Made by a program: the position numbers and the translations under genes. Below, piece after piece: positions 34,301 through 46,020 of a stretch of 64,000 nucleotides of DNA. The notes under the pieces were generated by a model. It saw nothing but the letters and a program-made list of their open reading frames with translations, was not told the DNA's origin and searched no databases. The DNA is from Siphlonurus alternatus (Eukaryota > Arthropoda > Insecta > Ephemeroptera > Siphlonuridae): the NCBI GenBank assembly GCA_949825025.1, contig OX463785.1, forward strand, positions 15,501,971 through 15,565,970. The letters are read 5' to 3'. Each line of letters begins with the position of its first letter. Position 1 is the stretch's first letter.

Positions 34301-37300
34301 TCCTTGCAGATAGTATATCCTCCAAGCACTAATTGTGTAATTACAAAAGTTATCAGAACAGAAGAGTGAAGGTGATTACTCTCCGCACCAACCGTAGCTA
34401 ATTTATTACGATAACAATTGCCAAAGTTTAATTATCTGCTCCGTTGTCCCGTCTGAAAAGGCGATTTTTTTTTTAATCACGATATAACTACTTGTCTTTT
34501 AAATTGACCATTTCTTAACTTCATTACATAAAAAATAATTAGCACATTATTAATGATCTCTCATTCATCTGTATTTATCAATAGCTGCAGATGTGAGTTT
34601 AATTACTTTTCGTAGAAATGGTTATCATTAAGTTTTATTCATTACATGAAAGATTCAAAGGACTTAAAGCCATTTCTTAGTATTTTTCATTCATGCACGT
34701 CAGTTCCATACAATTTATATAACGTTCTGCATATGTGTCATTTAACATAGAAAAAATTTCTATGCATCTAAGCACACAAATCGAAGTATTTGGAGGATAA
34801 CAATAGAAACTTTAAATAATAACAATATATTTAGTGTTTTAATATTAAAAAAATACACATTTTTCTGGCATTTTTTTTCTACTTCTATTTTATAATATAT
34901 CGAAACTTTACAAAAAGTTTCTTTCATAATACAAATCTCATGTGATAGAAGATATTTTGTGAAGAAATGTTTTTATGTTGCTTTATTTTCTATAATGCTT
35001 ATCATTGACTTTAAATTTTTGTGTATTAATTTGTGAATATTCAACTATTTTGCAATAATTAAATACAACTCTCAAATTTAGTCCATGCACTCCAACAATT
35101 TAGCACCATATTTAGTACTCAATTTTAACCCTTGATAAAAAAAATTAAGGCTAAAGTGCCCCCTCAAATCTCTAATCTCTCATCGTCACAGCCACATGCC
35201 GGTGCTGCCCGGTCTGACCAAGGAAGGCTACCGAGTGGTCATCTTCTGCGGGGCTCAGGAGGAACTCAACGTCACCTCGGCCTCTGAGTCCATGAAGCTG
35301 GCCATGATGATCGGGGACCTGCGTCTGGCCCTTGAGGAGGTACGTCTAAATTGTATTGTAGAGACCTCCGTGTCTTATGAGCAGAAATTTGAGCAAATTT
35401 CTCATAGCTTCGTGAGGTCTAAGCGTGGTGCCGCTAGTGCAGCACATGCATAAAGGTGCATTTCCATGGAGCAGAGAAAGCGAAAAAATCACGTGCCGCA
35501 GTCAATCAGCAATTTTATCGCCAACATGACCGTCATACGAGATTGAAGCAAGTGCGCTTTTCTCGCCCCGCCAAGCCCCTTCGACATCGCACCATGGAAA
35601 TGCACCTTAACAATATTGGCACCACGCTTATCTTCACTAGCCAGATTGAATGTTTCACACATAATTATTGTCTATATACCTTCGTCAATGTAAAGATTAA
35701 TGTAATGTTATATCAGTGGGGGCATACTTTAAGTACCCTACAAAAAAAAAAATAAATAAAAATAAAAGAAGAAAATAAATAAATAAAAGAAAAAAAACTG
35801 AAATAAAATTAAAAAACTAACTTTTTGTATAAATGTGTCAATTGCCCCAAAATACCAATCAATCAACGTTATATCTGTGTTAAAAATAGGTTAAAGACTT
35901 AATAATAAATGTGAGAGTGACAAAAGAAAAATAATTTTTCCGACCAGGTGGGCGTGTCCGGGGATGTTTACGTGTTCGACGCCGCCTACGCCACCGCCAG
36001 TCAGTTCGCCAAATTCTCGCCGGCCCTCATCAAGAAGTTCCTCATCAGTGTGCAGGTGAGATCAGGTGTAAATGTGTCTGAGAATCTACAGAAGTCTTTT
36101 GAAACGAAACTTCTCCAAAGTGAAAATCAATTTCATCTTTTATGCTCTCTCCTCGTCTAATTCCCTCCTATTTTGCACCATTTTAGAGTAAAAAAAGCAG
36201 GAAAAAGACGAGATTATGTAGAGTCTTCTCTCCTCTTATTGAGCATAAAAAGTTAGAAATATTATTGTCTCCATTTCATTCTCACTTTGAGCGAAGAGGA
36301 ATTAAAATGTGTTTTAAGAGATAAAAAGAGTGCATGGATTAAAGAAGTATTTTTTTATTTTAACTATCTATTTGAGTAAACTTAAATAAATGGATGAAAA
36401 TTGTTAAATATTGGTTATTGATTAATGTATGTCTCTTTCAAAATACTGCGGTTAATTTTTGTTTTAAATATAAAGCAATAAAAAAGTATACTGGAAGTAA
36501 TTCAAATGTAATTTTCTCTAATATATTAAATTATTTAAATGTTAAAATAATTCAAAAGTGCACCGTATTATGCTGAATCTCATCATGTATAAATATGATA
36601 ATATTGTCATGCAGATTGTACATGAGTCAACAATGATAATAAATTGTAATCAATTAAAAATTAATTTTGTTGGTACCAAAGTTTTCTTATAATCAAACTA
36701 CTTTCAAGAATAAAATATTTCGCTACGCACAACATGTATATGTATAAGGGCCTGAATTAAGGGAATAGGAATATTTATACTGAAATTGTGATAGAATTTA
36801 GTTCAAAAATATATTGGTTCTAAAATCTGATAAAGATCATGCTATTTGTTATAGTAATCCCTATATTTTGAGTCTCTGGAAAAACAGCTGAGATAAAACA
36901 ATTCCATACAGTAAAGTTAATACGGGCAATGACTGCTTGGCCCGCAGACCCGAAGCTAATTCATCATAAATTTCATTTCAAATTCCATCCAGTAAAGGTT
37001 TTACCTCGATATTTTGCTGCAGTAATTAATGTTCGATTATATCTCCTCTGTATTATAATTATTGACACACCACGTGGTTTTGCAGGAGGCGTACCCCGTG
37101 AGGCTGCGTCAGATCCACATAATCAACGTGAACCCTCTGGTGGACGTCATCTTCAACATCGTTAAGGTTTTCCTTAAGGACAAGATCAAGGAGAGGGTGA
37201 GTTTATTATTTTGAATTTCCCGCCAGAAACAAATTTTTAAGTGAGACCTCTATATGTTATTGCTAGAAATAAACAACTTTTATGATTTTTTTTATTGTGT

Positions 37301-37607
37301 TTGGATAGAGGACCTCGAGTTATGTAGTATCCATTTTTTTAACCCTCTAACACCCTTAAAATCGCAATGCAAAACACTGTGACGTCATAGTCATGCAAAT
37401 ATTTAAAACGCAGTCTAAAATAAATGCAACTCACTTTACTGTACTTCTTTTTGTCCTTGCTTTGAAAATCAAGATAATGCAATTTCATCTAAAATTATTA
37501 ATTTCTTATCTTGTTTACATAGATTTCGACCTTATTTATTAACTTACCAACTTAAATTATTTATTTTCATTTGTGATCCTTCACTATTGATATAATTATT
37601 ATATTCC

Positions 37608-37649
<42 letters not shown>

Positions 37650-39068
37650 AATCTTATCAATAAACCTTATCACTTTAATTGCGTCTTGAACGCCTTAAAT
37701 TTATTATACAATTAAACTGATAATAAATACTCTTCAGCTACGTGAACTTTGAGATGTAATATGTGCAAATCACGTCTTTACAGTTCCCTTGTTTTATGAA
37801 ATACATTTTTATTTCTTTCAATCAAACTCTAAAAATCTGCATGTTTTTGTTTATTGCATTCTTGGAAAAAGGATTTCAATTTGTAAATATTTTTTAGATT
37901 TTTTAACACTTAAAATCATGCTGCAAAATGCTGTGACGTCATAGACATGCAAATATTTAACATGCAAGTACAAAGAAAGACATTTGCATGACTATGATGT
38001 CACAGAACCTTCTCCTTTGAGTTTAAGGGTATTAGAAAATATGGTAGTTTGGGTCCACGAAGAGCCAAGAAATTAAATTTCATCCACTAAACTCTACAAC
38101 AGAGTTCAGTTAAAAGCAACAATAAAGTTATAAAAAAAATTGACAATGATTTCCAAATATATTATAAAAATTATGCAGTTTTTTAATCAATATATTATAA
38201 AAATTATGCAATTTTTTAATGAATGCAAATTTCGTTTCAGATCCACTTCCACCCCAAGGGTCTTGATTCTTTCTACAAGTACATTCCACAAGAAATACTT
38301 CCTACTGAGTATGGTGGCAAGGCGGGGTCCATTGTTGACATGAGTGGTAAGGTTGCATTGTTGTTAACATTGTTATTTATTGTCATTACGATCTACATAA
38401 GTCCATTTGTTGCTAAAATGTCCACTCTTAACTGCAAAAACAATTACAAATTTATGAACCTGATATTTGGTCAAAATTATCAAAATGGAGTATCGACCTC
38501 AATTTTTTTTATTGCAGAAATGGATAGAGGGTGCAAAGTTATGCTACCCTGATTTTTTTCAGATTTTTTAGAGTCAGGGAACTATTTTTAAAAAATATTG
38601 AAGGTTCTTTTTGAGACGTCACGAGACGCCGCTCTTTAAGAAAAAAATAGGACTTGCCACCGCGTGACGTCACAAAAAGAACTTTCAATAATTTTTTAAA
38701 AACACTTCCAGGTCTCTTAAAAATCTGAAAAAAAAATCAGGGTAGCATAACTTTTCACCCTCTATCCATATCTGCAATAAAAAAATTGAGGTCGATACTC
38801 CATTACAAATTTATGAACCTGATATCTGGTCATAATGATCGAAATTCTGACCTTCACTATAGTAAACTCATTGACTTTTATAAGTATACAGTATACTCAT
38901 GTTCATATATTTTCAGCTGCGTGGCGCAAGACCGTGGAGTCTCACCGTCAATGGTTCATCGACCAAGAATCAGTGAAGGCTGACGAGACTCGTCGTCCGG
39001 GCAAGCAGAGGAATTACGACGAGCTGTTCGGGGCTGACGGTTCCTTCAGACAGCTCTCCATAGACTAA
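31367..39068 (+). CDS. CRAL-TRIO lipid-binding protein 2, tandem paralogue of gene 1
   Basis: Coding exons: 31367-31511, 33151-33310, 35192-35339, 35948-36055, 37086-37196, 38241-38346 and 38917-39068. Exon lengths (145,160,148,108,111,106,152) are identical to gene 1, and the product is again 309 aa ending LSID. The start follows an acceptor at 31364-31365 by one base, as in gene 1. CRAL_TRIO_N shows FLRGCKFSMEKAKKK; the lipid domain shows VGVSGDVYVFDA, then HIINVNP and IHFHPKGLDSFYKYIP. Part of the intron before the last exon is also conserved with gene 1 (tacagta-actcatgttcatat-tttcag), so the duplication included introns. An alternative upstream acceptor for exon 2 at 33059-33060 would add 30 residues in frame. 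A candidate AATAAA is at 39622-39627. The family role is a cytosolic lipid carrier; the ligand is unknown. Confidence 0.9.
31641..31855. mobile_element. Foldback element family K, truncated copy in intron 1 of CRAL-TRIO gene 2
   Basis: Starts ttaagggcaagatataacac and keeps the left arm and the centre; most of the right arm is missing. Confidence 0.7.
33031..33150 (+). repeat. 90-bp tandem duplication covering acceptor and start of exon 2 of CRAL-TRIO gene 2
   Basis: The unit begins aatattctgacccagagtgt at 33031 and again at 33121. Each copy contains the acceptor tttgacag and the codons for DE.RLKSFLRGCKFSME. Because 90 is a multiple of three and the first copy stays open, splicing to 33061 instead of 33151 gives an in-frame insertion of 30 residues that repeats the FLRGCKFSME helix. 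Which site is used cannot be told from DNA. Confidence 0.85.
33381..33754. mobile_element. Foldback element family L in intron 2 of CRAL-TRIO gene 2
   Basis: 374-bp hairpin with near-perfect ends aaggtagagataacgccggt and complement; starts about 70 bp after the exon 2 donor. Only one copy in the window. Confidence 0.8.
35452..35610. mobile_element. Terminal-inverted-repeat element in intron 3 of CRAL-TRIO gene 2
   Basis: Ends aaggtgcatttccatgg and ccatggaaatgcacctt are perfect inverted repeats about 160 bp apart; interior GC-richer and not palindromic. Confidence 0.65.
36130..36350. repeat. Dispersed repeat family Q, copy in intron 4 of CRAL-TRIO gene 2
   Basis: tctctcctcgtctaattccc, gacgagattatgtagagtct and ctttgagcgaagagga as in copy 1. 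Confidence 0.6.
37285..37440. mobile_element. Foldback element family I, left part, in intron 5 of CRAL-TRIO gene 2
   Basis: Has tttggatagaggacctcgag, ctaacacccttaaaat and gtgacgtcatagtcatgcaa; right arm absent. Confidence 0.65.
37611..37645. repeat. CT microsatellite in intron 5 of CRAL-TRIO gene 2
   Basis: About 17 CT units. Confidence 0.95.
37880..38045. mobile_element. Foldback element family I, copy 3, in intron 5 of CRAL-TRIO gene 2
   Basis: Hairpin centred on aacatgcaagtacaaagaaa; both arms carry a gtgacgtcat or related site followed by ATGCAAAT-like sequence. Confidence 0.7.
38484..38804 (-). mobile_element. Foldback element family A, copy 4, in intron 6 of CRAL-TRIO gene 2
   Basis: Full element between exons 6 and 7. 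One TGACGTCA is mutated to GAGACGTCA, the other intact. Flanked by 44-bp direct repeats (38443-38486 and 38802-38845). Confidence 0.8.
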
Positions 39069-41672
39069 GTGGACCCATAGTAGTCCTAGCATGGACTTGT
39101 TAGTCCTAGCAGCCCAAAAATGGCTGCACCTCATTCATTGTCAAAGAATATCATCAAGTAGCATTTAATAATTTTTATAAATACTGTGGAATTCGTTGTA
39201 GTTTTGGAGTATAGTTTTAACTTTTAAGAAAAAAATCCAGTATTTTAGAAAAAAATTTACTTAAAACATTTTAAAGTGTTTAAGTAATAAGTTTTTTAAT
39301 TAAAAAAGGGAAAAATTATTTTGGTAGATATGTAGAAATATGATTTTATCTTCAAATTTGGGGGCATACATGACCCAAATTTGCAATTGCCCCAAAATAC
39401 CAACCAATCAATTAATTAATCTTCAAATTTACATTTTTTTTTTTTTTTTTTACTTTTTAAGATCACCTCCACTTGTATTGACATGGAAAGTGAATTATCG
39501 TTATCTTTTAAGGGACAACCTACATAATTTTTTTATTGCTAGATAAGGCCTGCAGAGAGAGAGCTTGGCCACATGTTTAAAAGTAGTTCCATCTGCAAAT
39601 TATTGTCAAATTTTATTCTACAATAAACTATAAATCATGTAGGTTTTCTGTAATACGTTGCATATAATACAGTATGTACTGTACAATTAATGCAGAAGCC
39701 CAGCCCTCTCTTGCCTACTCAATACTGTATGAACATTTGTGTCAGTATCTTTCATTATTAATATCGTAACATGTAAAAAAAAAAAACTTTTTCTCTAAAA
39801 TAATCGATTAAAAATTTCATCATTTACATTTAATTATTACTTAATTTTAGTATTATAAATATATGGTTACACTGACGATATGCATAAATACTTTATGAAT
39901 TCTTTCTTTTAGAAATTTAATGTCAGAATAAATTTCATTTTCATCCTTATTAGAATACAAAATTAATTAATTCATGTTGAAAATTGTAATAAAATCATGT
40001 TATCATTTATTTCGTACTGTACGAATATTACTTTCTTTTGAGATATGTATGTTTATACATTTGAAATCAGTGTGCATGTATTTTTCTATATAACTATATT
40101 TTATAAATATTGTTTTATAATATTATAATAAATTTTTTATTCCTTAATTTTAGTCTTTAATTTACATTTAATTAATTAATGTTCTATAAAAGACAGCCCT
40201 AGCTGATAATTATTTTCTTGTTTCAACAAGTTCATTGATAACAGTTTCTTCTAATGTATATTTACACACACAAATTTATTTTTATCTTGCAGTAACATAT
40301 GATATAATCATGCTAAAATAACTGATACTATAAATAATTGAATGAACTACACAATTTTTTATTTTAAAATTTATTCAGGTGATTTTTTTGTGTACCCACC
40401 GTCTTATATAAACTTAAATTTATAAATTAATGTTTCAATTAATACTGTATATTATTATAAGCCTTAATTAGGGTAAAATATGTTTTCTAAAATAAGAAAT
40501 AACCAAAGTAAGCGTTTTTAAAATTATAAAAAACAATTTTCCTGTCTATAAACATTAAAATTATTTTCAATTCGTTTAAACTTATTCATATACGAGACAA
40601 TAACTGAAAGGAGTACACTCACATGAAGATTTGATTTCAATATAATTCTTGACAAACAAAGTTTTGAATAAATAAATAATTAACAACAGCTAAATTATAG
40701 TATTATTATAATATGTATTGTTGAAAATAGTAAAATTATAATTTTGTTCCGTTCTTTTTAGTCACTAAAATAAAAATTAATAATATTAAATCAATTTTTA
40801 AAATAAATTTAATTTCATTATTTATAATACGCTAATTAAATAAGTTTGTAAAATTATTTACAAATAAATTTTTTTACTTCCATACACGAGTTATATATTT
40901 TTTTTATCAATACAGTTTTAAAATTATATCTTAATAATTAGAATCATATTTTGTTGATACACTACGTTTACATGACGGTGTTAAATGCGTATCAGTTGAC
41001 GACGCCTCATAAGAATAACATTATCCGTCGTCAACGGATCCGTATTAAACACCACCATTGCATGTAAACGTAGTGATAGAAGGTAAAAAGAAAATGGTAG
41101 AAAATTGATTTTTAGTTCTTTAATTAAATCAATAATAAAAATCAAAAAAACAATCAATACACATAATATGCATTTTTTTACATAATTATCATTTTATGTA
41201 ACACACAATAGACAACATATCAACAATAATGTTCTTATTGTCAATATATTATTAATGCTAACAATAAGGCAATAAATCTCTTCTTTCTATAAATATTTTA
41301 ATTTTGATTGTATGCATTTTATTCATAATTATACACAAAAGTAAAATAATGCAAACAATGAACCATTTAACTAGACAATAAAGTAATAATTATAAACTAA
41401 TAACAAATGCCATCATAATTAAACTTACAATAATATTGGGATATAATGAACACAATACAGCAAAACTTGTAAATATACTGAACAAGACTAACAATAAGCT
41501 ACACACACAAAAATAATAATATTCTAAATTAATAATATATTTTTTAAAGAATAAAAAAGTGAACACCACAGGGCATAATTATAACATATAACATTAAAAT
41601 TATTGCAACTAATACATGGATTTCAATTTCCACTCTAAAAAAGCATAAACTACAAGTGAAATATTTGTTTAA
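39069..41672. other. Intergenic region between convergent CRAL-TRIO 2 and EcKL 1
   Basis: 3' flanks of two convergent genes. Apart from one foldback element at 40960-41076 and a short shared repeat (39358-39415, also at 24583 and 35835) I see only AT-rich sequence and poly-T. Confidence 0.6.
40960..41076. mobile_element. Foldback element family H, copy 2
   Basis: Complete copy, ends cactacgtttacatg and catgtaaacgtagtg. Confidence 0.8.
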
Positions 41673-42950
41673 TTAAATCAACCCTTCATCGACAGCTAAC
41701 TTAACAACATCAGCCAACCTTTTCTTGCCATCAGGGTTCTTAATTTCTGCCATCATGGTCAAATCTTCCATGGTCAGGGGCTCTTCGCCTTCTGCAGACT
41801 CCAAATCTCCAAGTTCTTCAGCAACCACCAAAGACAAAGGTACCAATTCGATGGCATGTCCCAGACCGTACGTTCCCATCTGTTTCCAGAGACCTTGAAG
41901 TTGATGACTGGTAAGACTGGCACTCTCTGGAGCACCGAGTGACGTCACAGTACGAGTCAATTCGCGCTGGTAAATGTCAATGAGGCCATTGACCCCTCCT
42001 ACATTCTTGCGCTGTTCTGAAGTGGTGCATGCGAATATTACAGTTGATAAATCTAACATTGGTGAACCATAACGTACAAGTTGAAAATCAATAGCTTTAC
42101 ATATTGATTCTTTATTATTAAACATAAAATTTGTAGCCCATACATCTCCATGATTGATGACACATTTTGATTCCTTCTTATTTACAATAGCAATCATATC
42201 ATTATACCATGTTTCAGGATTACAGAATTTTACAAATTTTTCTAAATATTCTGTATTTTTCAATTCTTCTTCAATACCTGCTATAAATATTTTAGAAAGA
42301 TTTAAAAAATATTTTTCAATCCATGATCTTTGTACTGTACTAAATATTGGTTCAAATAAATTTGATGATATTTCTTTAAATTTTTCAGGATTAATATATT
42401 GCATTGCTAATGAAAAACCATGAATTCTTGCTAACATTTCAAACATTGCATTGGTTTGAATTGGATCTAAACCAACCTCTCTTTCTGCCATTCCAAATCC
42501 ATCTTCGTTTAAATCTTCCATAACTAAAAAATCATTAATACCATCACAAAATGCATAATAACAATCAGGTATTGTAAGTAATGATTCTTCATTATCATTT
42601 CCACGTTGTTTTTCTAATTCAAGAAAAGCTGGTACAATTTTATTATAAAATAAAATTTCTTTTGAAAAAAATTGTTCACATTGAAATGTTTTTCTTCTTG
42701 ATAAACTTTCAGGTAAACCTTTTCCAATCACTTTTATCACTTTTCCACCTTCTAATTCAACAGTAATTCTACAAATCAATCCCATATAACCATCACCTTT
42801 ACTTGATGCAAGGTTCACTGTATGATTTAATATTTTAGGAGCTTCAGTTTTGTATTTTTTCTTATAAGCATCTTGCACTGCTTTACGTAATATATCCTCA
42901 GTAAAAAGCGGTGAGACAGATTTAAGCGTTAATACTTTGCTTCCGTCCAT
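41673..42950 (-). CDS. Ecdysteroid kinase-like (EcKL/CHK-like) phosphotransferase 1, intronless
   Basis: Single exon, 425 aa from the Met at 42950. An in-frame Met at 42989 would add 13 residues, but the 42950 start aligns with the start of the neighbouring paralogue. The protein has the EcKinase (choline/aminoglycoside-kinase fold) signature: an N-lobe with GDGYMGL and the lysine-bearing VIKVIGKGLP, a hinge VMEDLNEDG, the catalytic NHGDVWATNF (H267, D269, N274) and the metal-binding DFQ (D288) in AIDFQLVRYGSPMLDLS. Key residues look intact, so it is probably active. Characterised insect relatives phosphorylate ecdysteroids at a hydroxyl, and others are proposed to act on xenobiotics; substrate here is unknown. 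The N-lobe uses AT-rich codons, while the C-terminal third is more GC-rich. It ends DEGLI, like its paralogue. Confidence 0.92.
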   Translation of the reverse strand: MDGSKVLTLKSVSPLFTEDILRKAVQDAYKKKYKTEAPKILNHTVNLASSKGDGYMGLICRITVELEGGKVIKVIGKGLPESLSRRKTFQCEQFFSKEILFYNKIVPAFLELEKQRGNDNEESLLTIPDCYYAFCDGINDFLVMEDLNEDGFGMAEREVGLDPIQTNAMFEMLARIHGFSLAMQYINPEKFKEISSNLFEPIFSTVQRSWIEKYFLNLSKIFIAGIEEELKNTEYLEKFVKFCNPETWYNDMIAIVNKKESKCVINHGDVWATNFMFNNKESICKAIDFQLVRYGSPMLDLSTVIFACTTSEQRKNVGGVNGLIDIYQRELTRTVTSLGAPESASLTSHQLQGLWKQMGTYGLGHAIELVPLSLVVAEELGDLESAEGEEPLTMEDLTMMAEIKNPDGKKRLADVVKLAVDEGLI

Positions 42951-43823
42951 TATAAGAGTTGGATGATAACTGGTTGGTCCCAGCAGCAACAGCCGCGAGT
43001 GAAACGAAACTCAAGTGGTACGAAATCAGTTTGACCTTGAGTGAAAAACTTTCTTTATCTTTATTTTAACTCAAATATTAGTAGTTTTAAAAATTGTCAC
43101 CAGGGAGGGTTATAAAACTACGTCGTATGTACAATAAAAAATCACTTATCTCAGAGTTTTTTTTTTATAGATAAGGAATAAAATGATATTTGAAAATAAT
43201 ATAATGTTTTGTATTGCATTTTGTATCATACTTTCATTTTAAGAAATTATGTATTTACGGTTCCATGAATATAGCATGTTAAACAGTAATTATACAGTAA
43301 TTATTAAAATTATCTTTTATTTTAGTTTTCACTTAAATTATAAAAAAAATACCAATCTCCAAATTTCATCTTTTTTATCTGGTCTAATTGCATTTGTTTT
43401 CTTTAAATAGCAAAAAAAAGTATTGCATGCTTGCAGATAAAAAATAAAGATTTTCATTGACTTTCTTAAAATATTCTTTGAATTTGCACTTCTAAATTTA
43501 CACAAAGTTAATCCTGTTCTGTGTGTATACTTCGTTCAAATAAAAATGTCCGGCCATGTTAAAGTATATAGCTAGATTGGAAAATTATATTTGAATGAAG
43601 TGTACGTGTTGTCAAGCAGTGGTAAAACTGGATATGGGGGATATGTCATATATGACTAGAGTTTTATTATGTTCACGTGTATTGAAATACAACCATACTA
43701 CATTTCTGACACGTAAGCTTTTTGATAAAAAAAATATATCATCTTTCTATAGCCAAATTTATACAAGATTCCCTCTGTAAGTGGATCAGGGTTGCATAAA
43801 TAGGTCAGTAAACAAATTAATCT

Positions 43824-44112
43824 GGATAGTACTGTAAACCGCAAAGTTATGATACCCTGATTTTTTTCAGATTTTTTACAGCCCTGGAAGTATTTTTAAA
43901 AAAATATTGAAAGTTCTTTCCGTGACGTCACGCGGCGGCAAGTCCTATATTTTTCTTAATGAGAGGAGCCTCGTGACGTCACAAAAAAGACTTTCAATAT
44001 TTTTTAAGAATACTTCGAAGGCTGTAAAAAATCTGAAAAAAATCAGGGTAGCATAACTTTGTACCCTCTATACATTTCTGATGCAATAAAAAACGAGGTC
44101 GATACTCCATTA
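43824..44112 (+). mobile_element. Foldback element family A, copy 5, left end decayed
   Basis: Arms recognisable from gcaaagttatgataccctga to tcgatactccatt; the outer left end is lost. Two TGACGTCA sites. Confidence 0.75.
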
Positions 44113-44664
44113 ATTATAAGGAGTTTCAAACCTTAATTACAACAAAATAACCACAAAATTAAAAATTCTGTAGGTAATATTAAATTATTTTGACTATAAT
44201 ATTACATATAAACTCAACTTCAAATAAATAAAATTAAAAAATACGATCGAAGCTATGGTAATACAAATAAATATATGTATTAAATAATTGTACTTTAATT
44301 TATTATATTTTGCATGATATATTTGTTATAGAAACTAGAAACTCTTAAAGTGTCATATATATAATATATTGCATGTGTATAATTTTATATGGTAAAAGCT
44401 TGCATTTTCTAATTTCTATATTCCCCCTGTATGGTTTATATACCTGAAATATAAATATTTAATAACAGGATAAGATATCATTATAAGAATTTGAGCACCA
44501 AAAGTTTATAATGTAATTTTAGACCTCATGCAATATACACGTAAGACTTATATTTGCATGAAAAGCTAATACTGCTTAGGGCTCTTGAATTCTTAAGGTA
44601 ATGTTATATTCAAACAACTGTAAATTTTCATAATTTAATGTAAATAACTAAAAGTAACTACTTC

Positions 44665-44882
44665 AGTCAAATTTACATGATATTCTCTCCGGAAGTAGCC
44701 GGAAGTGTAAGGTTTCTGACCTTCATATTCATATTTCCGGGTTACAATTTCACACATAGGTCAGTACTTCTACTAGAAACCCTTCTGCAAAATTTCAAAA
44801 TTGAATTAAAAACAGAATAGCTACAAAATTCACACTTCCGGCTATTTCCGGAGGGATTTTCAAATTAATTTGACTGTAGCAA
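44665..44882. mobile_element. Foldback element with ACTTCCGG motifs
   Basis: Inverted arms tcaaatttacatgatattct / ccggaagtagccggaagtgt against acttccggctatttccgg. Pieces of the same family occur at 53275-53340 and 11325-11365. Confidence 0.65.
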
Positions 44883-45044
44883 AGAAAAATATACTTTTTC
44901 TTTTATTAAAGCTAGGTGGGGAAATGTTAATATTTATATCTCTGGTAAAAGCTATAATTATTTTTGGCTCTAGAATTTTAAATTTATGTTAATATTAAGA
45001 TTCATATAAATTGGTATTTAAATTCCACTTTCTCTGCACCTCGT

Positions 45045-45172
45045 TGTACACTCGTCGCCTTAAAAAATTTCCCTTTGCAGCATTGTTAATCACCAAATCG
45101 AGTAAAAATATCACAGGTCATGATTATTAACAAGGCTGCAAGTGGGAAATTTTCCAAGGCGATGAGTGTACA
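45045..45172. mobile_element. Foldback element family F, copy 3
   Basis: Same 128-bp organisation and ends tgtacactcgtcgcc and gatgagtgtaca. Confidence 0.8.
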
Positions 45173-45398
45173 TTAGAAAAGGTAAGGTGTATTTATAATC
45201 ATGCTCTAGAACTCACGCGTGTGCTTTATCTTATCAATGAGATGATCTTACGGCAGATTTTGAGCGTAACACCTTCTTGTCAAACGAGCCTAACGTCAAT
45301 ATTGAGATTATATAACTGCAAGGGTTTAGCTGCTTATATATCTCGTCTTTGTGTCGAAGTTTATGACTAACTGTAAGAGAGAAGTACAACCGTCATGT

Positions 45399-45720
45399 TT
45401 TTATTGCATATTTGGATAGAAGAACTTGAGTTATGTATTGGCAATATTGTTCAGAATTTTTTTAAATACTCTCAAAATCGAGGGGAAAGATGCTGTGATG
45501 TCATAGTCATGCAACGTCTTTCCCTATGCTTGCATGATGAATATTTGCATGACAGTCACTATAACGCTTACATGACGTTGTTTAATACGGTCGATCCATT
45601 GACGACGGATAATGTTATTCTTATGAGGCGTCGTCAACGGATACGTATTAAACACCGTCATGTAAACGTAGTGTATGACGTCATGCGCAGCGTTTTACAG
45701 CACAATTTTAAACGATTATA
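45399..45720. mobile_element. Foldback element family I, copy 4, interrupted by a family H element
   Basis: Left part tttggatagaagaacttgag to gtcatgcaa, right part tatgacgtcatgcgcagcgt; the H element lies between. Confidence 0.65.
45557..45674. mobile_element. Foldback element family H, copy 3, nested in a family I element
   Basis: Complete hairpin interrupting a family I repeat whose halves lie at 45399-45556 and 45675-45720. Confidence 0.75.
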
Positions 45721-45867
45721 CAATAAAATAATTAAAGAAGATACCATTGAAGAGTGTTGAATCTAAATAATGATAAGTTATAAAATCTGAGTGCGCTTCT
45801 AATGGTCTCTATAACATAATTTGAATTATATTTTCCAAGAACTCATAAAATGAATCTCCTAACTAAG

Positions 45868-46020
45868 GTTTCCATGTTTTCCTCAGTCACAGCTAGTCAA
45901 TTGTTGTGAATATTTTACATATTTATATAGGCCATGATGGTCACCCTGGTTTACTTTTATAATGCTATATAAGCAACGGCAAGTTACGCTAGGGCGAGTT
46001 CACAAAGAGCTACATTAGCC
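45868..46020 (+). mobile_element. Decayed SINE body fragment
   Basis: aaggtttccatgttttcctc, gccatgatggtcaccc resemble the SINE body; low similarity. Confidence 0.4.

Noticed and set aside
35456..35755. 99-codon open frame in intron 3 of CRAL-TRIO gene 2
   Set aside because: It lies mostly inside an element with perfect terminal inverted repeats and then runs through poly-A-rich sequence; no homology recognised.
42950..42989. Longer N-terminus of EcKL 1
   Set aside because: The extra 13 residues have no counterpart in the adjacent paralogue, whose start aligns with the inner Met.
45395..45760. 121-codon open frame
   Set aside because: Fully explained by nested foldback elements of families I and H.
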